This document shows positions 46,000-56,995 of a stretch of 64,000 nt of DNA, piece by piece. Each line of letters begins with the position of its first letter. Position 1 is the first letter of the stretch. The DNA comes from Heligmosomoides polygyrus polygyrus (lineage: Eukaryota; Nematoda; Chromadorea; Rhabditida; Heligmosomidae): positions 52,002,676 to 52,066,675 of the forward strand of contig OX377205.1 of assembly GCA_947396885.1 (NCBI GenBank), given 5' to 3'. A model generated the notes under the pieces. It made no database searches and was not told the DNA's origin. It saw only the letters and a list, made by a program, of their open reading frames with translations. The position numbers and the translations under genes were made by a program.

Positions 46000-48480
46000 T
46001 CAGGAAGTTTCAGGCAGTCATGGACGCGACAGTTTTCTGCCTGAATGAGCGACAACTATGTCCTAAATTGCAATCTATAAAATTTGAAGTGTCAACTGCT
46101 AAGGAAAATTAAGTGCTTTTCCTACAAGATTTTTGGAAGCGCTCTTCGAAGCGATCACGGAATGGCAACTGGAGGATGGACTTGTCACGGAACTAATTTT
46201 CTATCTTCTGCAGGGAACAGCATCAGAAAGTGGAGTGGTACCCTATGAAATTTTAAGCACCACTTTGACACATGGTAATAAAACCTGTTTTTCTGAAACG
46301 ATCCACTGTATGAACAGATTTGTGTCGTTTGCTGAAAATTTCCGACACCGTTATTTATATGGAGGCCGCTATTTTTACAACCTGCTTTTTAAAGCGTAAA
46401 ACCCACACTTCTTATAGTTTTAAAACTGTGAATTTTTCAGAGACGTCGAACAAACTCCGAAATATGGTAGGTTACGTGGAGCCATTGTGTCCTCCGATAT
46501 CATCGATCGACACTAAGGATGGTCTTCTCGCGGAAAATTTCTATCTTCTGAAGGAAAGAACACGCGAGATTTTCAGATTGTGCTTCGTGGAATTTTAAGT
46601 CATAAATATTATACAGTAACAAGCTAAGCTTCGCAGCGATCTCCGATGATTAGGGCAGATCGTATTTAAATTTTCGTTTTTCAAGAAAAATTAATTAATT
46701 TTCACCTGAAGCAGACCACCCACACAGTTGAAATCTTGCCATAAAAATTCTCAAATCTTGCTTAATGCACAATGTAAAAATCATGGTTTCCTGCAACGAA
46801 TAGATTGGATCGACCCCTGGTCGATATGGCACCGACGTCATAGGAGCGGCGAAATTCGACGTTCATAAAAATGACTATAACTCCGTAAGTTTTTCAAAAT
46901 TTACAAAGCCAATGGCTTTTTAAAACCTAGAAGAAAGGGCGTCCATACAGTATAAAAATCGGTTTTCAAAAACTAGGTCTTCATACGGGGCGGAGACTTC
47001 GATTTTTGTGCAAAAAATGAAGAGATTTTTTATAAGTAATTATATCCCGGTAAGTTTTTCGACAGACGCGGATACTCACCACGGAACTCAAGGATGAAGC
47101 GTTGACTTGTTCATTGGCTGGCCACCGCAAGTCATTGTATGGCCGAATACGCGTTCATGTCGCCTCCACGACATCCCGTAGAAGTAGAATGCGCTGGCGC
47201 ATCCCAGAGGGGATTGAGTAGCACCGTCCTTTATCCCTTATCCTTTAATATCTTTAAGTTCTTCAAATTTTAAAAGAGTTTATAGCTTTTTGAAAACTGG
47301 AGGAAAATCGCTTTCGAACCATGTGGGATTTAGTTTTCAACAGGGAGGTTTTCATAGGGAGCGGTGGGGGTTCGATTTCTGGTCCACTGTTGCAGAAATC
47401 CGTGCCAAAAATCGAACCCCTCCCCGCCCCGTATGAAGACCAGTTTTGCAAAAAGGGGTCTTCATACGGGGCGGGGGTTCGATTTTTGGCACGTATTTCT
47501 GCAACAATGGACCAGAAATCGAACCCCACCGCCCCTATGAAGACCTCCCTGTTGAGAACTAATTTCTATATGGTTTGAAAGCGCTTTTCCTCTAGTTTTC
47601 AAAAGGCTATTAACCCTTTAAAATTCGGAAAACCTACCGGGATATAATTACTTTTACAAGATCTTCATTTTTTCGCACAAAAATCGAAGGTCTCCGCCCC
47701 GTATGGTCGTTTTTGAAAACCGATTTTTATACTGTATGAACGCCCTTTTCTTCTAGTTTTTAAAAAGCCATTGACTTTTCAAATTTTGAATAACTTACCG
47801 AGTTATAGTCATTTTTGTGAATGTCGAATTTCGTCGCTCCTATGACGTCGGTGCCAAATCGACCAGGGGTCGATCCAATCTATTCTTTCAGGAAACCATG
47901 ATTTTCACATTGTGCATTGAACAAGACATAAAACGTTCTGTGGCCAGATTTCAACTGTGTGGGTGATCTTTTTCATGTAAAAATTAATGAATTTTTCTTG
48001 AAAAACAAAAAATTTAAATACGATCTGCCCTAATCATCGGAGATCGCTGCGAAGCTTAGCTTGTTACTGTATGATATTTATGACATTTATTTATTAAAAT
48101 TCCACGAAGCACAATCTCATCTCGCGTGTTCTTTCCTTCAGAAGATAGAAATTTTTCATATCGGAGAACGCAATGGCTCCAAGTAACCTACCCTATTTCG
48201 TAGTTTCTTCAACGTCTCAAAAAAATTCACAGAGCTCTTAAAGCATAAGCAGTGCGGATTTTACGCTTTAAAAAGCAGATTGTAAAAATAGCGGCCTGTA
48301 TATAATTAAGGGTGTCGAACATCGCTTCCGAAAATCTTGTAGGAAAAGCACTTGAGTAAGCCTTAGCAATTAACACTCGGCATTGTATAGAACACAATTA
48401 CGAATGCAGATGTTGTTTGTTCAGTTACAAAAATGAGCCGTGTCCACGAGATGCTCGGAAAGCCTGAAAAGTTGAACTCG
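46000..48480. repeat. Large palindrome, centre near 47449
   Basis: Arms match from the centre (TATGAAGACC / GGTCTTCATA at 47432-47441 and 47457-47466) outward to at least GTGCTTTTCCTACAAG (46113-46128) and its complement (48336-48351). Weaker pairing continues to about 46000 and 48480. The left arm is longer because of a SINE insertion and an internal duplication of about 190 bp near 46150-46340. Identity is high near the centre and falls outward. Confidence 0.85.
47061..47254 (+). mobile_element. SINE family 1, 5'-truncated copy in one palindrome arm
   Basis: The body from GCGTTGACTTGTTCATTGGC to the TTTATCCCTTATCCTTT tail matches the family, but the tRNA-like head is missing. Flanks TAAGTTTTTC (47051-47060) and TAAGTTCTTC (47255-47264) are a 9/10 target duplication. 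The other arm lacks it, so it inserted after the palindrome formed. Confidence 0.82.
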
Positions 48481-48941
48481 TTGTGAATATTCGACAACTG
48501 CTTTCAAAAGTGCTTTATTTTCAACTTAAACAAACAAAATATTATTATCAAAAGATTAGATACGCAAAACCTTTATCAACGTTTTTCTAACAAATTTCTA
48601 AATTAAACAGTTATTCAATAGCACTTTTTCTTGAACTGATCTGACACATTCGATGCTGCACCTGGAAACGATCTGTTAAACGGTACAAAAATTGCATTAA
48701 AAATTTAAAAAATTCGATGCGGATAGGAAATAAAACGGTGATCTACACAAGGGGAGGGGTCGTGCCAGATCCACTCTGGGAGAGGGGGGGGGGTAGTAAA
48801 TTTTAGGCAAAAATCGAACCCCACGCTTGACCCTGATCCCGGCGCGATTCCCGCCCGTTTGCGGATGCTCCTGCGGGAGTATAACATGGGCCTTACCTGA
48901 AACAGGAAGTAAAGCTTTTGACACCACCAAAGGAATGCCAC

Positions 48942-48947
48942 TTTATT
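48942..48947 (-). promoter_or_regulatory. Polyadenylation signal AATAAA of the host gene
   Basis: On the minus strand AATAAA lies about 210 nt after the TAA stop. It is followed by a GT-rich stretch (TTTGGTGGTGTC), as expected of a real 3' end. The TTA-type element begins just beyond, at 48892. Confidence 0.65.
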
Positions 48948-49156
48948 GAACAGAAGTAGCATTAACGAGCTGATACTTCTTCGCTTAACAAGAATACGTT
49001 ATTTGTTACAATGATTAGGGAGCACTCTGTATAAAACGGCAAACATTGACTTCGGCATGGGAACGAAGCATATTCTGTCATGGACAAACGCCGTGTTTAA
49101 AGTCTTTTGAGCGCTGTTTGAGCAACTCCAAACAGTGCAGTACGCACTGCAAATTT

Positions 49157-52100
49157 TTAAGACACTCTCGAGCCAGTTTCCCGCATTTGTCTTCTTTCTT
49201 CTCTAGTGTACCGATGTATCTTCGGATTTTTTGGATGTGCCTGGAAGCGACCCAGTTTCCTCTCGTCAGCAGAGTGCGCATGCCCTTCTGCTTTCGCGGC
49301 TGCTTCTTGGATGACGGACTTGTACCGCTAAAATTTAGGAGATTTTATTATATAATTACTGGAGCGTTAACTGGGTGACAAACCTCATAAAGCTCAAGCT
49401 CCGTTCTATCGCTTGAACGATGGTTGCTTCTTACGGACGATACAGCTCTTCGAATCGCATCACCGATATCTTCCTTTCGAAAATACGAACGCAGGATAGA
49501 CATAGATGCGCTCAGGGGAAGAAACTTGCTCATGTTTTCAAACCTGGAAGGGTTATACTCAATTATACTCCCCAGAAGTCTATGCCAATTTATAGATGTT
49601 TATTGGCAGACCAGGGCGCGCGTAGCGCAGTCGGAGGAGGCGCCGGGTGTTGCTTGCACCCGATACCAGGTTCCTGGTTCGGATTTCCTGCCCAGGCTAA
49701 CCAAGCCTTCCATCCCTCCGGGGTCGGTGAATTGGTGCCAGACTTGTCTGGGAAGGATAGAGCGCTGACTTGTTCATCGGCTGGCCACCGCAAGTCGTTG
49801 TATGGCCAAATACGCATTCAACTCGCCTCCACTACATCCCGTAGAAGTAGAATGCGTGGCGCATCCCAAAAGTGATTCAGTAACGCCGTCCTTCACCCTT
49901 TTATCCTTATTGGCAGACCGATTTTATTTGTTGTGAAGCCTATACATGGAGACGTACACATAAATGCCTTTTTACCCTTATAATTGGAAGATCTACAATC
50001 GATGATGACTGATATTGAATACACGACATGTTCTATTCAATTCCTGCGAATCGGGCACATAAAAATGGCATAATGGAAACGTCACTCCCACCTCTAATGA
50101 TTGACCGTGGGGATAGTAAACAGGTCGTTCGACATTGGTTAGTCAGTCAATACAAGCTTGGCTCGACAAATAGAATTTATAACTTGGTCTAGAAATTTGC
50201 GCTGACGTCTTTAGTTTAACAGGCTTTACATGCATGCATATGTCAATTTCGCAGCTTTTGCACGGCTGGCAAGTCTATACTGGTCTGTGACACTCTTCTA
50301 TACACAGAATGATGCCAGCAATCGGAGGAAGGCGTTCTTCCCATACCACCGGCGCGAACATTTCACCCCGCTCATTGCACCGCCTAGCTGGACGAGTCTG
50401 CGTGCGTGCCTACCTGAACGATTACTGAACCCTGGCGAACATTTTACTCGCCACAGCTTCATTCGCCTGACAGAGGAAGACTGAAATACCGAAGAGATGG
50501 GATTGAACAAGTCTCAAGTGAGACATATGGCACTATTAGTGCGGTAGTCGCGAGCACGTTTCTTGGAGCTACTAAATCTTGAGGAAAACCTTCATTTCAT
50601 ATACTTAGCATTAGCTTGAGTTCAACAACTTGGAATCCATCTACAAGCAAGGCCGTTAGGAACGGTCGGGATAATTGAAGCTCAGTTCGAGCTTACCCTA
50701 GTAGGAGAGAACTATTTCGACGAGTTCATCAGAAAACATTCCTATTCCTCGTAGCCAGAGAGTCATTCGTGCCCAATCCTTTGCTCCTGCCTAAAAGACT
50801 ATTCGCGATACGATATGTCTCCATACAGTTCTTCGCCTGCAGTCTCCCAGGAAGAAGCACCGTTTACATGAGTATTCTCAAGCTCTTTGGTCCAGTCGCA
50901 CAGCCAGGACGCGGTGTTGGTACGCACCGAGCATCTCGTCCAGCCGGGTGCTTTCTCCCGCCCTGCAGCTCCTCTTTTTTAAGGGCGGGGAAAGAACGTC
51001 AGTCAGCCCCAGCAATCACGTCCAGGTGATGGCAGTCAAGCTTCTACAAATCTCCAGCTGAAGCGATTAGCTCCAACAAACAACTTACCTAACATGTTTT
51101 TCGAGAGGCAATCGATACGCCTTAATTGAGTCCTTCTGAGCTGCCGAGATGCTGCTCGACCAGGGTTGAAAGTCATTACTGGCACAAAGAACAACGGCGC
51201 GAGTATTGGGCACAGGAACTTCAGGCAGAAACTGAGTGGCACGCCAAGAGATATACATGATATCTAAATGTTGTTTATAAGCTTCTGCAAGATGCTCAAG
51301 TAGCAGAGCCAGAACTAGGCAGAGTAAGTTGGGATCACGAATAGAAGCTGTCACCCGCGTGACAGTTTTCGAATGAAATAGCTACACCATGACAGATCAA
51401 GGAACCGTTGCACTCCGTTGGTGAAAAGTGAGCCGCTGATCGAGAAGTTACCTGATGTTTCACTTTCAGAAACTTCCCGAACACTTTTAGACGTCAAAAC
51501 AGGCGCAAATGGATGACGTGAGAAAAGGCTCGGCGAAGACGGTGGGCCATAGTGGAACAGGAAATGCCTGAAATAAAGCTGTCGTTAACTCCATATATTT
51601 GAAACCTTTTCTTGTGTCTAGAGTGGGTCCGTCCAGTATCTTTGACGTAACCGGTAGTTTTACCTAGCAGAGACAATGTGTCCTTCTAAAACTGTGTGTG
51701 TGTGCGGCTTTGATTAGAATTTTTTGTAAAAACTCTTCCAATGTTATAGAAAGGAAAAGGATGAGTCCCCCTGGACTTACACGTATTTCTATCATAATAT
51801 TATATAATATTATAGTTCTGAAAAGTTTTGTCCCTTTCTGTGAGGAATTGCCTTTTTATGAACTCTTGAAGTAACAGGCTGCATGGAGTTGCTACTTTGG
51901 GGGGCACAATTCACAGGAGCAAATTCGCGCTCTATTCTTTTAAGAGTGAAACTTGGCTACTACAATCAGAGCTTGGTAGGAAAGTTTAGTCAGCTCACTT
52001 ATATTTAAAGAAGTCGTCGAGCCATTTTAACTCTAGCAATCCTGTGTATAAACAGTTAATTATGAAGAAATGTGCCAAAACTTCTCACGCAATCAATGTA

Positions 52101-53013
52101 GTATCAGCCTGAGTATGAGTGAGTATGTCTTTGTCTATGTTTCTTATATGTGTGTGTTGTGTGTGTGTGGTGTGTGGTGTGTGGTGTATAGTGCATGGTG
52201 CATGGTGCATGGTGCATGGTGCATGGTGTGTGTGTGTGTGCACCACACACACACCCGTCAGACTTTTACCCCACATTGAATACGTGATACACCAGCAAGA
52301 ATGTTAAAACAGTACCGCAGCTCCGTAAAATATGAAGGGAACTTCATTAGGCATGATTTTATGTAGCTCGCTTCACTTTACTCTACTCATTCATTTTCTT
52401 TTACCATCAGAGATTTAAAAGGTCTATTTGCAAAATTCGACCGTTGCTGGTAGGAATGTTTATTTTTCATTCGGCATATTTTTCAGTCTCCCACTTGATC
52501 CTTACCCTGTAGGTGCGAAATCACTACACAGAAGGCTCGTAGTACACTGATCGGATTAGGAAACATCAAAAACATGCTCTGTTAAAACTCTCTGGGTATT
52601 TATAATACTGATAGAAAGCAGTAAGTGGCCACGAAAATATAATAATATATAGAAATGATTAACATTTACTACTATTCTGAATAATTCGTTAATACTGCTA
52701 CACTTCAGAGAACCAATAGAAGACAATCAAACGTCTTCACACGCAGACAGCTTCGAACCTTGGACGCCCTCTTTTGCGATATAAGTAAAAGGTGAAATCG
52801 AATGCTGTGGTCAAGTGAGATGTTGTTCTCATAGAGCAAGATTATGGCTCTTGAACAGTGGTCTTGCTGAATGAGAACAAGCTTCATATCACAGCCCTTT
52901 ATACTAACCTTTTAACTATTTCCGCAAGCTGGTTATCAGGACGAAAGTTGGCTAGTGAAATGCTGAAAGGCTGACGAGAAATCCAGTTGTTGTCGTGAAG
53001 TGCTTGAATCTGT
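49157..53013 (-). CDS. Host gene, at least six exons, C-terminal part, unidentified protein
   Basis: Minus-strand exons, 5' to 3': 53013-52905 (or 52909), 52866-52759, an uncertain short exon ending at 51664, 51567-51452, 51347-51089, 49579-49384, and 49327-49157 ending in TAA. The last five junctions have matching phases. Donors include AG|GTAAAA, AG|GTAACT, AG|GTAAGT and GAG|GTTTGT; acceptors include TTTCAG and TTTTAG. Introns are 96, 104, 1509 and 56 nt. Protein words include FLFHYGPPSSPSLFSRHPF, LLEHLAEAYKQHLDIMYISW, FLPEVPVPNTRAVVLCASND, LLGSIIEYNPSRFENMSKFL and HRYTREERRQMRETGSRVS. It is Leu-rich in the middle with a charged tail; no family recognised. The two 5' exons are less certain because a 38-nt intron is needed to keep phase. 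The start codon lies upstream and was not found. Confidence 0.72.
49613..49906 (+). mobile_element. SINE family 1, full-length copy in a host intron
   Basis: Flanked by an exact 13-bp target duplication TTATTGGCAGACC at 49600-49612 and 49907-49919. It sits in the 1509-nt intron of the minus-strand gene, in antisense orientation, 33 bp upstream of the next exon's acceptor. Confidence 0.93.
50230..51080. other. Intron interior, nothing recognised
   Basis: Between the SINE and the exon at 51089 there is no repeat or coding motif I can name. It lies inside the large intron of the host gene. Confidence 0.4.
52140..52260 (+). repeat. Simple repeats: TG runs and 7-bp TGCATGG array
   Basis: GT and GTG runs surround about five units of TGCATGG at 52191-52228. 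The 3' end GTGTGTGTGTGTGCACCACAC can fold on itself. Frames across this segment are artefacts. Confidence 0.9.
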
Positions 53014-53508
53014 CTGGAAATAGGTATACAGCCCACTCTCGTTATAACGCGTTTAAGGTGCCGGACAAAATCCGCGTTATAACGGGAGTTGCATCCTAAC
53101 CGGAGGTGACCTTTTTACACTATCTTTATCGTTGATTTATCTAAAATCGCATAAAATGACTAAATATGACTACAGCACCAAAATATTAATAATATATGCC
53201 TATGAAGAATGTGTGAAGGCAAAAAACAACTTTAGACTATTATGAGATCCTGTCCTCAGAGATACTCTCTGTTATATGCATAGGTATGACAGAGGTGTGA
53301 GGAATAATGAGTACCAGAGGTAAGCTAGATGTGATCAGCAACAAAACTGTGTGACCTCATGCTAGAAGATCTTTTGATGCCATCAAAACTCTCACGCCAG
53401 GCGGGACTTGGACCAGCACTCTTCGTTTCACGCGTTCTACGCTACCTGCGCTGTTAAATCGCGCGCCGCATCCTCGTTGCGATGGCCTCTCAGCACTCTC
53501 CCACGTTA

Positions 53509-53668
53509 GGCCTGAGTTATACTCCCGCGGGAGCATCCGCGGAAGGGCGGGAATCGCGCCGAGACTCCTCACCTGGCCAATCGCCGCGCCTCGCCACGCC
53601 TGCCGCCGCCGTGCACCATTGGTCCGCGGACGTTCCGCGGATGCTTCCGCGGGAGTATAACAGAGGCT
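53509..53668. mobile_element. 160-bp palindromic MITE, TTA-flanked (copy 1 of tandem pair)
   Basis: Starts GGCC after TTA at 53506-53508 and ends GGCT before TTA at 53669-53671. The ends carry GTTATACTCCCGCGGGAGCA-type sequence. The next copy starts immediately after the shared TTA. Confidence 0.85.
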
Positions 53669-53671
53669 TTA

Positions 53672-53830
53672 GGCCCCTGTTATACTTCCGCGGAGCTTCC
53701 GCGGATGGGCGGAAATCGCGTCGGGACCCCGCGCCGGGCCACTCGTCGCGGCCCGCCACGCCCGCCTCCGCCGTGCGCCATTGGTCTGCGGACGTTCCGC
53801 GGATGCTCCCGCGGGAGTATAACAGAGGCC
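53672..53830. mobile_element. 159-bp palindromic MITE, TTA-flanked (copy 2 of tandem pair)
   Basis: Starts GGCCCCTGTTATACTTCCGC and ends GGGAGTATAACAGAGGCC, followed by TTA at 53831-53833. It shares the middle TTA with copy 1, so one probably inserted at the target duplication of the other. Confidence 0.86.
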
Positions 53831-54939
53831 TTATCGAGATGCAGCATGTGGTCAAACAGCGCTGCTGCTGTAACCCTGCACAGAAAGCAGAGGGTGCAGG
53901 TAAAACTCCTGCATGGCGTGATAGATCTGATCGCTACAACACATCATTGACAACATGTAGCCTCTACACCAGCTGCTCTAGGCTTAAAACAAATGTATAA
54001 CCCAGGATATTGTTTGAATACTCTGAGTATTAATCTATCTCCTGTTGCTTCCCATAGAGGAAACTTTCCGATTTACGGCAGTTTCTGACGACTACCGGAA
54101 ATCGTATACTGTACTGGAAATATTGCTGAATGTGAACACTTTTGTGGACCGCGCACACGCTTGAAAAACGTCTATATACATCTGATACATTGTCGCACAG
54201 GTGCAGCTTTTGTGTGTTGTGTTGTTTGCGACTACGAACGAGACAGTAGAAGGATAGGTCTGGTCGCAGACGCGGTCAAAATCTGATCGTCTTCATTTTC
54301 CGTGTGGGACCGGAACTGAGCCCGGGTCGCGTTATAACGGGAGTCATTTTGAACATAGAGTTCCTCCCAAAACCGCGCTATAACGGGAGTAGCGTTGTAT
54401 TCGGCGCGTCCTATGCGGAGTTGATTTCTATTGGCATAAAGGTAAGCTGGCCGGGGCCAGAGAAAATCTACGTTATATCGTGGGTCGCGTCTTTAAACTA
54501 CAGACTCAAGAAGATGGTGAGAACAATTTTTTGTTCAAGGAAAATATGGTATAACTTTCATTGAAACTGTTTCATTTACTTGCTCAATGAATGTGATAAT
54601 TTAATAAAAAAAAATTTTAAGAAAAAAATAAACAATTAAAACTAATCCTGAAGCACAGCAAAGAAGCAAGTATATAGCGTATTAAAAGACCAGATCGCGT
54701 CATGCACTCGAAAAGCTCATTTTATTTAATGAAATTTTATTTGACTGATGGTGTAAATGTCACTTACACGAACCACGAAGGTGAAAATATGATTGTTTTT
54801 TTAACGGTTGTTTATGCTTGCTTCGTTAATAGGTGTCAAACTCCACTCAAACAGAAATTCTGCCATCAATCGAATAAAAATTGCGACGCCTTGGACGAGA
54901 GCATGGTGCAGTCTTTTTTTTTTGGTACTAAAAATGGCC

Positions 54940-56040
54940 GCCTCGAATCTTTATTGACGACGTTTCGGCTTTAAGCCCTTCTTCAGGTCTAAAAGAACCA
55001 CGTCGCCTATACATCATACATTGCATACACTCAATAGCAACAAGACGACTGACGCACTACAGACCTGGTTGGATAATCGGGAGGGAAGTGTGGAAAGCCA
55101 ATGGCTCCGAGTAGCGTGGCTTCGCCGAAAATGAGGTGCAGGGGTCTCTAGGCTCTTTATATAGAATCGCGGGAAGTGACCAGTTTCTCGTCTCTCAATG
55201 TCGCCATCATCCCCACCAGTCTCATCACTAGCCCTTAGATACTGATAAAGCTCATTGCACACTTCGCTTCCTCCTTATTGTTGATCGGTGGTCGCCAGCG
55301 CTTTATTTCAAGCGCTTCCTTGATCTTCCTCTCCACTGGATCTGTCAGATTCCCATGGAGGATCGAGACTAGCAGCTGTGGCAGTGGATCACGTGTATGT
55401 CTGAGGGTACGATGTCGAGGGGATTATCTCGGTAGCTTTGGGGGCTCCGCAGTGCTCTATAATGTTCATCGATTCTCATACAATGTGGTCTCGCTGTTTC
55501 GCCCATGTAGAATTCATCACATGTCATACAAACCACTTTGTACACAACACCTCATTTGGCCAATTGGGTTATCCTCTTCACAAATAAAACAAGCTGGGCT
55601 TTCAGACTGATCCTCGTACGGAAGCGACGCTGTAGGCAGACGCCGCAGAGATGGAGGTGGTCGAAACGCGAGGCTTATAGGGAGGCTCGATCGTTTTACG
55701 ACGCGGTTGATGTGCAAAGCGAAAGAATGAAAGGAACAATCAGATCCACCAGGTCGTCGCTGAGGTCTCCAGCAACGGCATAGCCTAGTGCCGTATCCGT
55801 TCTAGCGTAGGATTTCTTTGACTTGATCTTCCACTTCTTGAAAATTCGTAGTAGTGAGTGCTGTAGATGTGGTTATTGTATGATATTTCGTCTCATATAC
55901 AAAGGATGGCAACTCAGCGCATGTAAAAGGATGTTATGGGATGCCGGTTTCCCGTGCCACATACAGCCTACCTCACCTTCCGAAATTCTCACTCTCGCAC
56001 TCAAAAACGGTAGAAATTCATCCGAAGCTGCAGTCTCTGA
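54940..56040 (-). pseudogene. PLE-B: Penelope-like element, RT thumb to GIY-YIG end
   Basis: Minus strand, 5' to 3': EFLPFLSARVRISEGEVG, MWHGKPASHNILLHALS, CHPLYMRRNI (post-RT block, about 56030-55870); a basic linker with FRPPPSLRRLP; ESPACFICEEDN; then VVYKVVCMTCDEFYMGETAR and HCMRIDEHYRAL (GIY-YIG domain, about 55560-55430); ending in NELYQYLRASDETGGDDGD. Stops and frame changes are frequent, so it is dead. A hammerhead-like motif follows at 54956-54987. The 5' end is cut by a tandem duplication that starts at 56036. Confidence 0.8.
54956..54987 (-). ncRNA. Hammerhead-like core motif at the 3' end of PLE-B
   Basis: The minus strand reads CCTGAAGAAGGGCTTAAAGC then CGAAACGTCGTC. This has the CUGANGA core, a GGC/GCC stem II, GAAA, and a minimal stem III before GUC. 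Such motifs are known from Penelope-like element terminal repeats. Pairing of stem I next to the core is not obvious, so activity is uncertain. Confidence 0.45.
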
Positions 56041-56946
56041 TGTTAGCAAAATCGTAAGAAAAGCTGAATTCAGCCCCCGAGTGTCTGTCGCAATGTTGCT
56101 CGCGATTTAGCCACAACAAAGATGTCGTCGTGTGGCTCCAGGACCCGCGTGCGACGTCGCGGCGCTGAAAGGCGAACGTGCGCTCGGTGACGCATAGTTA
56201 GCCGCGGAGCACGAAATGTTCTCAGTGTTTAAGCTCCCAGACCACATTTCTATAAAGGAACTTAAAATCACACAGAATGTGGTAGGCAACAGTCTGCAGT
56301 AGGACAATTGATCCGAGAGTGAGTGACAGTGACCTTTTTCCGTAGCATCCCACCATCCCACCATATATAATAGAGGAGGGTTTTTTTTTTGTCTCAACGT
56401 GACCGTGGGATTTCTATAAAGGAACTTAAAATCACACAGAATGTGGTAGGCAACAGTCTGCAGTAGGACAATTGATCCGAGAGTGAGTGACAGTGACCTT
56501 TTTCCGTAGCATCCCACCATCCCACCATATATAATAGAGGAGGGTTTTTTTTGTCTCAACGTGACCGTGGGAAACTTCTGATGTTAGCAGAATCGTAAGA
56601 AAAGCTGAATTCAGCCCCCGAGTGTCTGTCGCAATGTTGCCCGCGATTTAGCCATAACAAAGATGTCGTCGTGTGGCTCCAGGACCCGCGTGCGACGTCG
56701 CGGCGCTGAAAGGCGAACGTGCGCTCGGTGACGCATAGTTAGCCGCGGAGCACGAAATGTTCTCAGTGTTTAAGCTCCCAGACCACATTTCTATAAAGGA
56801 ACTTAAAATCACACAGAATGTGGTAGGCAACAGTCTGCAGTAGGACAATTGATCCGAGAGTGAGTGACAGTGACCTTTTTCCGTAGCATCCCACCATCCC
56901 ACCATATATAATAGAGGAGGGTTTTTTGTCTCAACGTGACCGTGGG
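56036..56946. repeat. Recent tandem duplication, units A and B (A-B-B-A-B)
   Basis: Unit A (56036-56244 and 56577-56786) and unit B (56245-56409, 56410-56572, 56787-56946) are nearly identical between copies. B contains CACCATATATAATAGAGGAG and a T run that differs in length: 10, 8 and 6. The near identity shows the event is recent. Confidence 0.93.
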
Positions 56947-56973
56947 AAACTTCGTAAACTCCGCGGGCTCGAT

Positions 56974-56995
56974 GGTTTAATCACCCAAGTTTGAG
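56974..56995 (+). other. SL1 spliced-leader-like sequence, 21 of 22 positions
   Basis: GGTTTAAT followed by CACCCAAGTTTGAG equals the nematode SL1 leader except for C at position 9, where SL1 has T. It is followed by GCAGG, not the GTAA donor of an SL RNA gene, and no Sm-site (AATTTTTGG-type) is seen downstream. It is therefore either an SL RNA pseudogene or a retro-copied trans-spliced mRNA. Confidence 0.75.

Larger units (their letters stand above)
45594..48892. mobile_element. TTA-type element containing a 2.5-kb palindrome
   Basis: The right end GTATAACATGGGCC at 48879-48892 is followed by TTA and matches the Harbinger-type MITE ends. The left limit is a damaged version near 45594 (GGGAAGTATAACAG, then GCGGCGATTGG and CAGGGTCAAGC). 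The subterminal CAGGGTCAAGC block occurs inverted near the right end, and the GCGGCGATTGG block recurs inside the 160-bp MITEs at 53509 and 53672. So the short MITEs may be internal-deletion derivatives of this longer element. No transposase seen. Confidence 0.5.
53029..54490. mobile_element. Possible Tigger/pogo-like element (TIR words only)
   Basis: After TA at 53027-53028, CAGCCCACTCTCGTTATAAC begins a block with repeated CGTTATAACG words. Similar CGTTATAACGGGAGT words recur at 54328 and 54377. The TIR style resembles Tigger/pogo elements. No transposase motif is visible, and the right end is not located. TTA MITEs are inserted within. Confidence 0.35.

Noticed and set aside
52070..52307. 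Cys/Val-rich frames
   Set aside because: They are translations of TG and TGCATGG simple repeats.
53482..54000. 172-codon plus frame
   Set aside because: It consists of two translated palindromic MITEs; the repeat units explain it.
55823..56110. Plus-strand frame that looks protein-like
   Set aside because: It is antisense to clear Penelope-like RT motifs on the minus strand.
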